NCBI RefSeq assembly: GCF_025685685.1
Contig: NZ_JAGSYH010000004.1
Span: forward strand, 372,001 to 436,000
Direction: 5' to 3'
Length of the DNA stretch: 64,000 nt
Source of the DNA: Acidicapsa dinghuensis
GTDB lineage: Bacteria; Acidobacteriota; Terriglobia; Terriglobales; Acidobacteriaceae
A model generated the notes under the pieces. That model did not search any database. It was not told the DNA's origin and was given only the letters and a program-made list of their open reading frames with translations. Numbering within the stretch: the stretch's first letter is position 1; the number at the start of each line of letters is the position of its first letter. Made by a program: the position numbers and the translations under genes. This document shows, piece after piece, positions 37,955-48,004 of this stretch.

Positions 37955-40900
37955 TTAGATTTTTGACCTTCGGAATCGATCTCTTGCTACTGCTGTGATT
38001 GCTTTCGATTTGGGCCCGTTTTCGGTAGCTTCGGCTTCCCCGATCACCTTAGCGAGGTTTGCGATCGTCCGGTGCTGGAAAATCTGCGTCGGCTGGATCG
38101 GCAACCCCTCGCGCCCTGCGCGTGCTGAAATTCGAAAAATCAGCAATGAATCCGCGCCAAGCTCGAAAATACTGTCAGTAATGCTCACCCGCTCCAGATT
38201 CAACACATCCGCCCATATTCTGGCCAGCTTTTCCTGCTCTGGCGTCTCTGGCGCATGGTATACCCGTTGCTGTACGTTCGCTGCAAACGAGGGTGCGGGT
38301 AGCGCTTTGCGGTCTATCTTACCGTTAGCTGTGCGCGGGAGCGACTGCAAAATAGTAATCACAGCCGGTCGCATATATTCAGGTAGTTTCGCGCCGAGCA
38401 GAGCGTAGAGCTGATCACTTAAATCCGCTGGCGGCTCAGGCGACGCCGAATCAACCCATGCAGCCAGTCGCTTGTCTCCAGGCCGCACCTCGACAGCCAA
38501 TGTCACAGCATCGCGCACCTCCGGATGACTGGCTAACGCTGCCTCAATCTCGCCCAGTTCGATTCGGAAGCCGCGTATCTTCACCTGGAAATCCGTGCGG
38601 CCAAGCAGCTCAATCCGTCCGTTCGCATGCCAGCGGGCAAGATCGCCTGTCCGGTAGATGCGCCCCTTGTCGAACGGGCTGTTAACGAATTTCTCCTCAG
38701 TAAGTTCCGGCCTGTGCCAGTAGCCTCGCGCGAGACCGTCGCCACCAATGCAAAGCTCGCCCGCGACTCCCATCGGAACAGGCTGCAGCCGGTCGTCGAC
38801 AACGTAAAACTGAGTGTTAGCGATAGGTGGCCCAACCGAAATCTGTCCTACAGGCTTTTCGAGTTTTGTAGCCGAAGACCAGATTGTCGTCTCTGTCGGA
38901 CCATACATATTCCAAACCTCGTCCGATCGCTCCAGAAGCTGCTCCGCCAGATCATGCGGAAGCGCCTCACCGCCGCATAGCACCTTGAGACGTGGCTGTC
39001 CTTGCCATCCAGCCTCGAGCATCATGCGCCATCCAGAGGGTGTTGCCTGTAAAACCGTCGCCTGCGACTGTTCCGCTAGTTTCAGGAGCTGATTACCATC
39101 GATCACCTGATCACGTGTCGCAATTACCACGCGAGCGCCCACCATCAACGGCAGGAATATCTCCAGTGCTGCAATATCAAAAGAGAGGGTGGTGACAGAA
39201 ACCCAGACATCCTGACTTTGCAGCCCCGGCTTTTGTTCCATGCTGCGCAGCAGATTGGTAAGCGCCCCATGTTCGATGGCGACTCCCTTCGGCCTACCTG
39301 TCGAACCGGATGTGTAGATCACATAGGCCAGCGCATTCGGAGAATCTGCTCCATCCAGATCGGTTCCGCTTTCTCGCGCCCACAGCTGCTGCTCACTATC
39401 CACGCATACCACGCGTGAACTCGTATGCAGGCTGTGCGCCAGATGTTCCTGAGTCAGCACCAGAGCCACCTGTGCATCCGCCAGCACCATCTCCAGTCGG
39501 CTTGTCGGATGGCTCGGATCGAGTGGCAGATACGCCGCACCGGCCTTGAGCACAGCAAGCACAGCACCGAGCATCGAATGCGACCGCTCCACACAAATCG
39601 CTACCAGCGAACCATCCTGAATGCCGTTGCGTCGCAGATGCCTTGCCATGCGATTGCTGTATTCGTTCAACTGTTGATAGGTCCACTCCTCGCCATTGCA
39701 AACAACAGCAACACGGAAAGGTGTCTGCGCAGCCTGCCGCTCAAATGCTCTATGAACCGCCTCAAATCGCCCAAAATCTACTGCTGTGCGATTCCACTCT
39801 TCAACGACAAGCTGACGCTCCGCAGCATCCAGGATGTTAAGCCCCTCGACATCGCGGCCGGCATCGACAGCAATCTCATGCAGCAGCGTGGCATACGAAG
39901 ACATCCATCGCTCAAGAGTGCTCTGATCCAGCAGATCCGCGTTGTAGTCGCAACTCAGCGACAACCCGTCATTGCTCTCGACGATATTGAGAAAGAGATC
40001 GGTATTTACAAACGCCTTGGGATTGGCGTTCATCTCTACGCGCAATCCTTCGAAATGCACATTCGATCCCAGTTTCTCAAGATTAAACTGCACCTCAATC
40101 AAAGGCAGACGGCTAGCGTCGCGCGGAATCTTCAGCTTGCGCAGAAGCGTTCCATACGTAAACTCCTGGTGATCGTATGCATCCAGCAATCTCTTGCGCG
40201 TAACAGAGATGTGGTCCTTTGCAGCATAGGGCTTCGGCAGCTCACTCAGCATCGGCAGAAAATGCACGCAGTGTCCTACCAGGCTTGAATTGTCAAACAC
40301 CGACTGCCCCGCCGCGGAAATGCCCACTACTACTTCCTGCTGTCCAGTGAGCTTATGCAACAACAACTGGAACCCCGAAAGCAGCGTCACATAGAGCGTG
40401 CATCCCAGCTTCGAACTGGCCTTCTTGAGTTCGTTATATAGCTCGGGCCCAATCTTCGTATTGAGCGTGGAACCGCCATAGGTCTTGACCGCGGATCGTG
40501 GCCGGTCCAACGGCAGATCGAGCACCGGAGCTCGCCCGTTGAACATATCGACCCAGTAGCGCTCGTTCTCTTCGTATGCTCCAGCCTGTGTATCTTCCTG
40601 CTCCCTCAGCGCGTAGCTGCTAAAGGGAAGTAATGGCGCCAGTGCCGGTTTGCCATGTTGCAAAGCCGCGCCATAAATGCATCCCATGTCTTCCAGAAGC
40701 TGATTGGCCGACCAGCCATCCAGAACGATATGGTGCCCTGTCATCAATAGCACCAGCTCATTCGAAGCCGTGCGGAATAATGTGGCTCGCAGCAGCGGGC
40801 CATTGACCAAATCGAACGGAAGGCTCGCTTCCTCAGCCGCTCTTTTCTCCAACACAGCTGCGCGATCCTCGGCCGAAAGCGCACTCAGGTCAACAAACGG

Positions 40901-43900
40901 AATCTCAATCTTCACCTCGGATCCAATACGCAACCATTCCCCGTCGGGATCGATCGTCGAACGTAACGCATCATGTCGGTGAATGGCCGCTTCGAGCGCC
41001 TTCTCTATTTGCTTCTCATCCGCAACGCCATGCAGGCGAAGCGTCATCGACTCATTGAAAGCGCAGTTCGCTTCGTCGCTCAAAGCTGCGGCTAACCAGA
41101 TTTCACGCTGCGACTCTGTCAGCGGCACACCATCAGGATTTCCTGGCCGCGCCTCTGCATGCATCTCATCTGCGGCATCGAGTGATTCGGGCACCGATAC
41201 GGTTGTGCCAACAGGATCAGGCAGCATTCCACCGCGCCGCAACTCCAGCGCTGCCTCGCGGAAAGTCTCTACCACGCGTGCAAAGTCTGCATCCGAATGC
41301 GATGTAGTAAAGAAGCACGGATAGCTTTCCAGCACGTGCACGCCCTTCTCACGCATCAGGTAATGCAGCAGGCTTCCAAAGCGTGCATCCGAAGGCATGT
41401 GGAACATGAACCATGCGCCGCATGGATGAACCTCGATATCGAGTTCCGCCTCGCGGAAGCCGTCTTCCACACCACGCGCCGCAGCAGCAACTTTACGTGC
41501 GAGGGTCTGCTGCAGCTCAGGACCTTCCTTCTTCAGATAGCCGAGCACTGATTTTGCCGCGGCCATGGCTAAAGGATGCCGTACAAAAGTGCCCGCAAAG
41601 AAGGTCATGCCTGCTTCTGGAGCGGAGTCATCGCCATACTGCCACTGACCACCATCAAGCGCATCCAGATACTCGCGCTTGCCGGCAACCACACCGATGG
41701 GATATCCACCACCGATCACCTTGCCATACGTCGCCAGATCAGCGCGAATGCCGTAATACTCCTGTGCACCACCAAGCGCCACGCGGAAACCCGTGACAAC
41801 TTCATCGAATATCAACGCAGTTCCGGCATCAGCCGTGATCTTGCGCAGCTCATGAAGAAACGCACGTGGCTGTAATTCAGGGTGACGGCTCTGGATCGGC
41901 TCAACCATCACCGCTGCAATTTCATCGCTGTGCTTACGGATATATTCGAGCGACGCCTCTGCGCCGTACTCGAGAATCACGATATTGTTCTTGCCGCTGG
42001 CCAGAATACCCGGAGCTATCGGCTGAGCGCCGCTCGGCGTCGCCCGCAACAGCACCTCATCAAAGGTCCCGTGATAGTCTCCCGTAAAGTAGACCACCGT
42101 ATCACGAGCAGTAACGGTGCGCGCCACTCGCATCGCAGCCATCACCGCTTCCGATCCTGTGTTGCAGAACGCTGCGCGCTCCAGCCCTGTCGACTCACAG
42201 ATCATCGCTGCCACTTCACCCGCCAGCGCGCTCTGCGGCCCGATCTCAACTCCAAGATCGATCTGGTGGCGCACAGCTTCCGTCACAAAGTCCGGGCTGT
42301 GTCCAAACATGATCGCACCAAAACCATTGACGATATCGATGTATTCGTTCCCATCCAGATCCCAGATACGTGATCCCTTTGAACGGTTAGCAACAACGGG
42401 ATAGACCATTTCCTTCCACAACGATCGGAAACCCGCTACCGCACGTGGATCGGCCAGATGCGGCCGGTACGTCTCGGTATAGGCTTTTGATTTGGCTGTG
42501 CGCTTCGTATACCGCTCTGTCAGCTTTTGAACAAACTCACGCTGCTGATCCGTAAGCCCATCCTTCGATCCAGCTTGCACTGGTTTGAATGGACCATGTG
42601 CCTTGATCTCGCCGGAAGACGCGGCAGACGGCGCCGCTGCGGGAGCTACTACCTTGGGAGCCGTCACCGGCGTCGTAACAACAGCAGCCTGTTGAGGAGC
42701 AGCAACAGCGGTCACTCCTCTCACCGCGGCAAGCTGTTGCTCGAACAGTTGCGTCATGGCCTGCATCTGCGCACGCATCAGTTCTTCCAATGCAGAACCC
42801 GGTGGCGTTGTAAAACCCGCAATCGGAGCCGACGGAATAGCAGCAGACGCTGCAGCAACTGAGGTGCTTGCGGCAACAGGAGCAGACGCCGTCTGCGGTG
42901 TCTCAGCCGGAAATGCATCCGCTGGCAGCTTGGCGTCAAGATGCTCAGACAGCGCGCGAATACTGGAAAATTCCTCGACGATCTGACGGAATGTCACCTT
43001 CACCTTGAACCGGCGCTGCAATGCCTGCGTCACCTGGGTCAGGAATAGTGAGTCGAAGCCCAATTCCAGGAACGAAGCATCATAGGATTCAGGCCCTGTG
43101 GCAACACCGCTTAGTTCTTCAAACAAGCCGGCTACAATCGGCTGCAACCGAATCTTCCTCTCCGCAACCGCGGGTTGTGCATTAACAGGCATAACAGGCT
43201 CTCTCTCAGCTCGAATGTCGGTCTGTGTTGGAAACGTGGAAGGGATATGTGTCGACTCAACTGCAGTCGTCCTGACGGGCGGCTCAATCCAATGCTTTCT
43301 TCGTTCAAATGGGTACGTGGGCAGGGAAACACGTCGCCGGGACTCGCCACTCCAGAATCGCTTCCAATCAGGCTCAATGCCTGCAATCCAGAGTTTTCCC
43401 AGCGCCTCGCGCATTGTTGATGAGGCCAGATTCTCTGCCTCGCGGTCAGGCATAGATGCCACAATAGCTGTTTTGCGGCTACCGCGCTGTTGATGCGCCA
43501 GCGTAGTCAAAGTCTGTCCCGGCCCAACCTCAAGCAGCACTGTATCCGGCTGATCGAGCAACAGGTTCAGCACATCGGCAAATCGCACCGGCTTGCGGCA
43601 ATGCTCGCGCCAGTATTTCGGATCAGTAGCCTGTTCAGCAGTAATCCACTGCCCCGCCACAGCCGAGACATACGGAATCGTTGGAGCATGTAAAGCGACT
43701 CGCCTGACCTCGGCTTCAAATTCATCCAGCATCGGCTCCATCATCGCGGAATGAAATGCATGGGATGTCCGCAGACGCCGGCAACCAATGTTCTCGCCTG
43801 TCAACTTCTCTTCAAGCGCCTGAATCGCATCGTCGGACCCCGAAACGACGCAAAGCATCGGACTGTTGATCGCAGCGATCGACAACGATTCATTCAGATA

Positions 43901-45967
43901 CTTGACGATCTGCTCTTCACTGAGCCGAACGGAGAGCATCGATCCGCGCTCCATCCTCTGCATCAGATCGCCGCGTGCAGTCACCAGCCGCAGTCCGTCT
44001 TCACGGCTCATCACGCCAGCCACCACAGCAGCCACAAACTCACCCAGGCTATGCCCGGCAACCGCCTTCGGTTCAATGCCCCACGATTGCCACAACTGTG
44101 CCATCGCCAGTTCGGTCACGAAGAGAGCTGGTTGGGCAATCCGCGTCTCGGCCAACGCCTCTGCGTGACTGTCTGCCGACCCACTCTCAGGAAAAAGCAG
44201 CGTGCGCAGATCGACGCCGAGCAGTGGCTTTAGAAACGCGGCACACGAATTCACTTCATCCCGATAAACAGCCTCGGTTTCATAGAGCACACGCCCCATA
44301 CCTGGAAACTGCGATCCCTGCCCGGTAAACAGAAACGCTGCACCCGGTGAAGCGCTGCTGGAGCTTCCACCACGTTGCCCAATCGCGATTCGGCGGTTTG
44401 CAGGCTCTTTAAGCAGTTGAATCGCTTCAGCGACATTCTCCGCAACCACCGCGGCTCGATAGTCAAAAGCGCGCCGTCCCGTCTCGAGCGTATAAGCAAC
44501 ATCGCCAAGGTCTATCTCGGGATGCTGTTCGAGATGCCTGCCAAGATTGCTGAGCGCCGTCTGCAAAGCAGACTCGGAGCGCGCCGAAACACAGAGCAAC
44601 TCCGCAGGACGCGAAGATAACTGGCTCGCTTCATCTACCGCAAACTCTTCGAGCACAAGATGCGAGTTCACTCCACCTACGCCAAACGCACTCACACCTG
44701 CAACGCGACTGTGTCCAGGTTCCCATGCCATGGCATCGCGATTCACATAGAACGGTGTACTGGCGAAATCGATGCGCGGGTTCGGCGTCTGGAAGTGTGC
44801 AACCGGCGGAATCGTCTTGTGGCGCATCGCCAGCACCGTCTTGATCACGCCGCTCACGCCAGCCGCTGCATCCAGATGTCCAATGTTGGCCTTGGTACTG
44901 CCGATCGCGCAGTAACCTACACGTTTCGTACTCTCACGGAACGCTCTCGTCAACGCCGCGACTTCAATCGGGTCGCCCAGTGGCGTGGCGGTGCCATGCG
45001 CTTCGACATACGAAATATCATCGGCACTCACTCCAGCCATTGCCTGCGCGGCGGCAATCACCGTTGACTGCCCATCAACACCGGGCGCCATGTAACCAAC
45101 CTTTGCCGCGCCATCATTGTTCACGGCAAACCCGCGGATCACCGCATCGATCCGGTCTCCATCGGCTACCGCGTCCTCAAGACGCTTCAGCACTACAACG
45201 CCGACGCCATGGCCGAAGATAGTTCCCGTAGCATCTGCATCGAAGGGCCGGCACATTCCATCGCGCGAACCCATGCTGCCTTCCTGATATGTGTATCCAC
45301 GATGCTGCGGAAACGTAATCGATACTCCTCCGGCCAGCGCCATATCGCACTGATACGTGAGCAGGTTCTGCGCGGCCTGGCTGATAGCCACCAGAGAAGT
45401 TGCGCATGCCGCCTGCACACTCAGACAAGGCCCACCCAGATTCAATTTGTATGCCACACGGGTGCACAGGAAATCCTTGTCATTCCCAAGCGCAGCCTGG
45501 AACTCGCCAACCTGATAGTTCCCTGTCAATTCATCGAGAAATGCACGATCCGCACTGATATTCGCGAGCAAATACGTGTTCAGGCTGCATCCGGCAAACA
45601 CTCCGATCTGTCCCGGAAATTTTGCCGGATCGTACCCCGCATCCTCCAGCGCACTCCAGCTCGCCTCAAGAAATACGCGATGTTGCGGATCGAGATAATC
45701 CGCATCGCGTGGCGAAATACCGAAGAAGGATGAATCGAAATACTCCGCATCCTCCAGCACTCCGTGCGCCGGTACATAGTCCGAACCAAATTCAACCGCA
45801 GCAGTATTACGCGCCTCTAGTTCCTCACGAGTGAAGCGCTTGATCGTGTCCTTGCCCGCAAGCACATTCGCCCAGAACGTCTCCAGATCCGGAGCGCCCG
45901 GAAACCGGCCGGACATGCCGATAATAGCTACCCCATCGAGATTCTTCTCTTGATCGAGATCACTCAT
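37955..45967 (-). CDS. Hybrid PKS-NRPS megasynthase: KS-AT-ACP-aminotransferase-C-A-PCP
   Basis: Protein of 2670 aa. KS ~10-435 with Cys188 (VQAACATSL), His324 (EAHGTAT) and His364 (NIGHLD); the VQ-A-C pattern is typical of KS domains fed by an NRPS carrier. AT ~545-850 with GHSLGE (Ser640) and HAFHS (736-740), the malonyl-CoA type. No ketoreductase, dehydratase or enoylreductase. ACP Ser973. Ala/Pro-rich linker ~1005-1130. PLP-dependent aminotransferase of the glutamate-semialdehyde class ~1185-1580, Lys1416 in ATYGKVIGG. C domain ~1610-2050 with HHIVLDG (1745-1751). A domain ~2070-2555; pocket residues read D-I-L-Q-L-G-M-I-W, a glycine-type code; A10 Lys2550. PCP Ser2607. Like McyE/MycA, the aminotransferase should turn the beta-keto group into a beta-amine. 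Starts inside the stop of the loading-module gene (ATGA). Confidence 0.95.
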   Translation of the reverse strand: MSDLDQEKNLDGVAIIGMSGRFPGAPDLETFWANVLAGKDTIKRFTREELEARNTAAVEFGSDYVPAHGVLEDAEYFDSSFFGISPRDADYLDPQHRVFLEASWSALEDAGYDPAKFPGQIGVFAGCSLNTYLLANISADRAFLDELTGNYQVGEFQAALGNDKDFLCTRVAYKLNLGGPCLSVQAACATSLVAISQAAQNLLTYQCDMALAGGVSITFPQHRGYTYQEGSMGSRDGMCRPFDADATGTIFGHGVGVVVLKRLEDAVADGDRIDAVIRGFAVNNDGAAKVGYMAPGVDGQSTVIAAAQAMAGVSADDISYVEAHGTATPLGDPIEVAALTRAFRESTKRVGYCAIGSTKANIGHLDAAAGVSGVIKTVLAMRHKTIPPVAHFQTPNPRIDFASTPFYVNRDAMAWEPGHSRVAGVSAFGVGGVNSHLVLEEFAVDEASQLSSRPAELLCVSARSESALQTALSNLGRHLEQHPEIDLGDVAYTLETGRRAFDYRAAVVAENVAEAIQLLKEPANRRIAIGQRGGSSSSASPGAAFLFTGQGSQFPGMGRVLYETEAVYRDEVNSCAAFLKPLLGVDLRTLLFPESGSADSHAEALAETRIAQPALFVTELAMAQLWQSWGIEPKAVAGHSLGEFVAAVVAGVMSREDGLRLVTARGDLMQRMERGSMLSVRLSEEQIVKYLNESLSIAAINSPMLCVVSGSDDAIQALEEKLTGENIGCRRLRTSHAFHSAMMEPMLDEFEAEVRRVALHAPTIPYVSAVAGQWITAEQATDPKYWREHCRKPVRFADVLNLLLDQPDTVLLEVGPGQTLTTLAHQQRGSRKTAIVASMPDREAENLASSTMREALGKLWIAGIEPDWKRFWSGESRRRVSLPTYPFERRKHWIEPPVRTTAVESTHIPSTFPTQTDIRAEREPVMPVNAQPAVAERKIRLQPIVAGLFEELSGVATGPESYDASFLELGFDSLFLTQVTQALQRRFKVKVTFRQIVEEFSSIRALSEHLDAKLPADAFPAETPQTASAPVAASTSVAAASAAIPSAPIAGFTTPPGSALEELMRAQMQAMTQLFEQQLAAVRGVTAVAAPQQAAVVTTPVTAPKVVAPAAAPSAASSGEIKAHGPFKPVQAGSKDGLTDQQREFVQKLTERYTKRTAKSKAYTETYRPHLADPRAVAGFRSLWKEMVYPVVANRSKGSRIWDLDGNEYIDIVNGFGAIMFGHSPDFVTEAVRHQIDLGVEIGPQSALAGEVAAMICESTGLERAAFCNTGSEAVMAAMRVARTVTARDTVVYFTGDYHGTFDEVLLRATPSGAQPIAPGILASGKNNIVILEYGAEASLEYIRKHSDEIAAVMVEPIQSRHPELQPRAFLHELRKITADAGTALIFDEVVTGFRVALGGAQEYYGIRADLATYGKVIGGGYPIGVVAGKREYLDALDGGQWQYGDDSAPEAGMTFFAGTFVRHPLAMAAAKSVLGYLKKEGPELQQTLARKVAAAARGVEDGFREAELDIEVHPCGAWFMFHMPSDARFGSLLHYLMREKGVHVLESYPCFFTTSHSDADFARVVETFREAALELRRGGMLPDPVGTTVSVPESLDAADEMHAEARPGNPDGVPLTESQREIWLAAALSDEANCAFNESMTLRLHGVADEKQIEKALEAAIHRHDALRSTIDPDGEWLRIGSEVKIEIPFVDLSALSAEDRAAVLEKRAAEEASLPFDLVNGPLLRATLFRTASNELVLLMTGHHIVLDGWSANQLLEDMGCIYGAALQHGKPALAPLLPFSSYALREQEDTQAGAYEENERYWVDMFNGRAPVLDLPLDRPRSAVKTYGGSTLNTKIGPELYNELKKASSKLGCTLYVTLLSGFQLLLHKLTGQQEVVVGISAAGQSVFDNSSLVGHCVHFLPMLSELPKPYAAKDHISVTRKRLLDAYDHQEFTYGTLLRKLKIPRDASRLPLIEVQFNLEKLGSNVHFEGLRVEMNANPKAFVNTDLFLNIVESNDGLSLSCDYNADLLDQSTLERWMSSYATLLHEIAVDAGRDVEGLNILDAAERQLVVEEWNRTAVDFGRFEAVHRAFERQAAQTPFRVAVVCNGEEWTYQQLNEYSNRMARHLRRNGIQDGSLVAICVERSHSMLGAVLAVLKAGAAYLPLDPSHPTSRLEMVLADAQVALVLTQEHLAHSLHTSSRVVCVDSEQQLWARESGTDLDGADSPNALAYVIYTSGSTGRPKGVAIEHGALTNLLRSMEQKPGLQSQDVWVSVTTLSFDIAALEIFLPLMVGARVVIATRDQVIDGNQLLKLAEQSQATVLQATPSGWRMMLEAGWQGQPRLKVLCGGEALPHDLAEQLLERSDEVWNMYGPTETTIWSSATKLEKPVGQISVGPPIANTQFYVVDDRLQPVPMGVAGELCIGGDGLARGYWHRPELTEEKFVNSPFDKGRIYRTGDLARWHANGRIELLGRTDFQVKIRGFRIELGEIEAALASHPEVRDAVTLAVEVRPGDKRLAAWVDSASPEPPADLSDQLYALLGAKLPEYMRPAVITILQSLPRTANGKIDRKALPAPSFAANVQQRVYHAPETPEQEKLARIWADVLNLERVSITDSIFELGADSLLIFRISARAGREGLPIQPTQIFQHRTIANLAKVIGEAEATENGPKSKAITAVARDRFRRSKI

Positions 45968-47928
45968 GCAGTTGCCTTCTTTGCAGCGCGAGCCTTCGCA
46001 AAGGCCGCCCTCTGTTTCTGCGCCAGTGACTGCGCAGCAACGTTTCCACTCGATACAGCCGAAGCTGCTCCGCCCAGCCGCTCACTCAATGTTCGTACCG
46101 TCGTATACGCAAACAAATCGGCAATCGGAATCTTGCGATCAAGCAACACCTGCAATCTGGAATGCACCGAGACCAGCAGCAGCGAAGTTCCGCCGATATC
46201 GAAAAAATTGTCGTCCAGACCGACATGCTCGGCGCGTAACACCTGCTTCCATACCCCCGCGACCTGCTGCTGCCAATCGGATGCAGGTGCCTCTTTGACA
46301 TCACGCGCAGAGCCCAATATAGGAGCGGGTAGCGCCGCGTAATCAACCTTGCCATGAGCAGTGAGCGGAAAGGCCGTAATCGCAATATAGACCGAGGGCA
46401 TCATCCAAGGCGGCAATTTCTCACTCAGGAACCGGCTCAGTTCCTGCGCAGGAACTGTCACATCTCCCTCGGCTACAAAATACGCAACTAACCGCTTCGT
46501 TCCGTCCGTATCCGTGTGCGTCGTAACACGCGCCTCGCGAACGGCAGAATGCTCGACGAGCGCTGCCTCGATATCTCCCAACTCGATACGGAAACCCTGA
46601 ATCTTTACCTGATTATCGCCACGCCCCAGATACTCAAGTTCTCCATTCGGCAGATATCGAGCCAGATCACCTGAACGATACAACTTCGCTCCCGGAATAT
46701 CCGAGAAGCTATCCGGCACAAAGCGCTGAGCGCTCAACTCCGCCCGGTTCAGATAACCGCGCGCCACGCCTGCACCACTCACACAAATCTCGCCAACTTC
46801 CCCTGCAGCTACTGGCGCACCATTCTCACCAAGCAGATGCAACTGCAGATCAGGAATCGGCACTCCAATCAGGCTCGGCACTCCCTCTGCAGCCTCATCA
46901 GCAGTTATTTCGCGGTACGTCACGTGGACAGTTGTCTCAGTGATTCCATACATGTTGACCAGCCGTGGCCGTCGGTCCCCGTGAATCTCAAACCATGGAC
47001 GCAGCGAGCGAAAATTCAGCGCCTCGCCACCAAACACGACTACACGCAGCACAAGCTTCGGCGATCGTCGCACCTTGTCTACATTGATGAGCTGATAAAA
47101 CGCCGATGGTGTCTGATTCAGCACCGTCACCTGCTCGCGCTCAAGCAATTCGTAGAAGTCCTCAGGAGAGCGCGAAACCTCGAACGGTACAACCACCAGC
47201 CGCCCACCATAAAGTAGGCATCCCCATATCTCCCATACTGAAAAATCAAAGGCCAGCGAGTGGAAGACAGTCCACACATCCTGCTCGGAAAAATGAAACC
47301 ACGCATCGGTCTGGGTCAATAAGCGCGCTACGTTGCCGTGCGTCACCATAACGCCTTTCGGCTTTCCCGTCGAACCCGAAGTGTAGATCACATACGCAAG
47401 ACTTTCGAGCGTTGATCCCGGATCACTGATTTCCGTATCGCTCGCATCGCCCCATGTATCCTCCGCATCGAGGCAGATCACTTCTGCTTCTTCATGCGCG
47501 GAAAGCCGGTGCAGTAATTTTTCCTGCGAAAGAATGACCCTCGGCCGCGCGTCTTCAAGAATAATCTCGACTCGCTCCATAGGATACGCAGGATCAAGAG
47601 GCAGATAGGCACCGCCAGCCTTGAGAATCGCAATCAGCGCCACTATTGACTCAATCGACCGCTCGAGATAAACCCCAACCATTACCTCAGGGCCAACGCC
47701 CATGGCGCGCAGTTTATTCGTAAGCCCGGCCGACCTTCGATTCAGCTCACCATAAGTCAACCGCTCTGCACCCATACTTATAGCGATCCGCTCAGTATGC
47801 CGCTGCGCAACTTCGTCAAAGCTCTGCCACAAAGGCTTCAGCGTCGTAGAACCCAACTCCAAAGAACCGTCCAGGTTCTTCGCCTTATCAAACCGCGCGA
47901 TTTCCCGTTCTACGCTAAATAAACTCAT
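45964..47928 (-). CDS. NRPS loading module: A-PCP, predicted threonine-specific
   Basis: Protein of 654 aa from the ATG at 47928, preceded by a GGGG ribosome-site-like run; a TTG seven codons upstream is the alternative. Adenylation domain ~30-535 with YTSGSTGKPKGV (A3), YRSGDLARY (A7), GFRIELGDIE (A8) and the A10 Lys527 in TAHGKVD. The substrate-pocket residues read D-F-W-N-V-G-M-V-H, plus the A10 Lys: one residue from the standard threonine code. PCP ~555-620 with GGTSL, Ser582. There is no condensation domain, so it should start the assembly line. The Lys/Ala/Gln-rich tail (~632-654) may dock to the KS domain of the next protein. The stop overlaps the next start by four bases. Confidence 0.93.
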   Translation of the reverse strand: MSLFSVEREIARFDKAKNLDGSLELGSTTLKPLWQSFDEVAQRHTERIAISMGAERLTYGELNRRSAGLTNKLRAMGVGPEVMVGVYLERSIESIVALIAILKAGGAYLPLDPAYPMERVEIILEDARPRVILSQEKLLHRLSAHEEAEVICLDAEDTWGDASDTEISDPGSTLESLAYVIYTSGSTGKPKGVMVTHGNVARLLTQTDAWFHFSEQDVWTVFHSLAFDFSVWEIWGCLLYGGRLVVVPFEVSRSPEDFYELLEREQVTVLNQTPSAFYQLINVDKVRRSPKLVLRVVVFGGEALNFRSLRPWFEIHGDRRPRLVNMYGITETTVHVTYREITADEAAEGVPSLIGVPIPDLQLHLLGENGAPVAAGEVGEICVSGAGVARGYLNRAELSAQRFVPDSFSDIPGAKLYRSGDLARYLPNGELEYLGRGDNQVKIQGFRIELGDIEAALVEHSAVREARVTTHTDTDGTKRLVAYFVAEGDVTVPAQELSRFLSEKLPPWMMPSVYIAITAFPLTAHGKVDYAALPAPILGSARDVKEAPASDWQQQVAGVWKQVLRAEHVGLDDNFFDIGGTSLLLVSVHSRLQVLLDRKIPIADLFAYTTVRTLSERLGGAASAVSSGNVAAQSLAQKQRAAFAKARAAKKATA

Positions 47929-48004
47929 GCTTGATTGCCCCGAATCCAATCTTGCACTCTTCCGTCAATCATGAATGACAAAGCAAACTCTCCACAATCA
48001 CCCA

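Noticed and set aside
39425..40288. Plus-strand open frame of 287 codons within the megasynthase
   Set aside because: Antisense to the C and A domains of the minus-strand protein, whose motifs are intact; composition is that of a shadow frame (Gln/His/Arg-rich).
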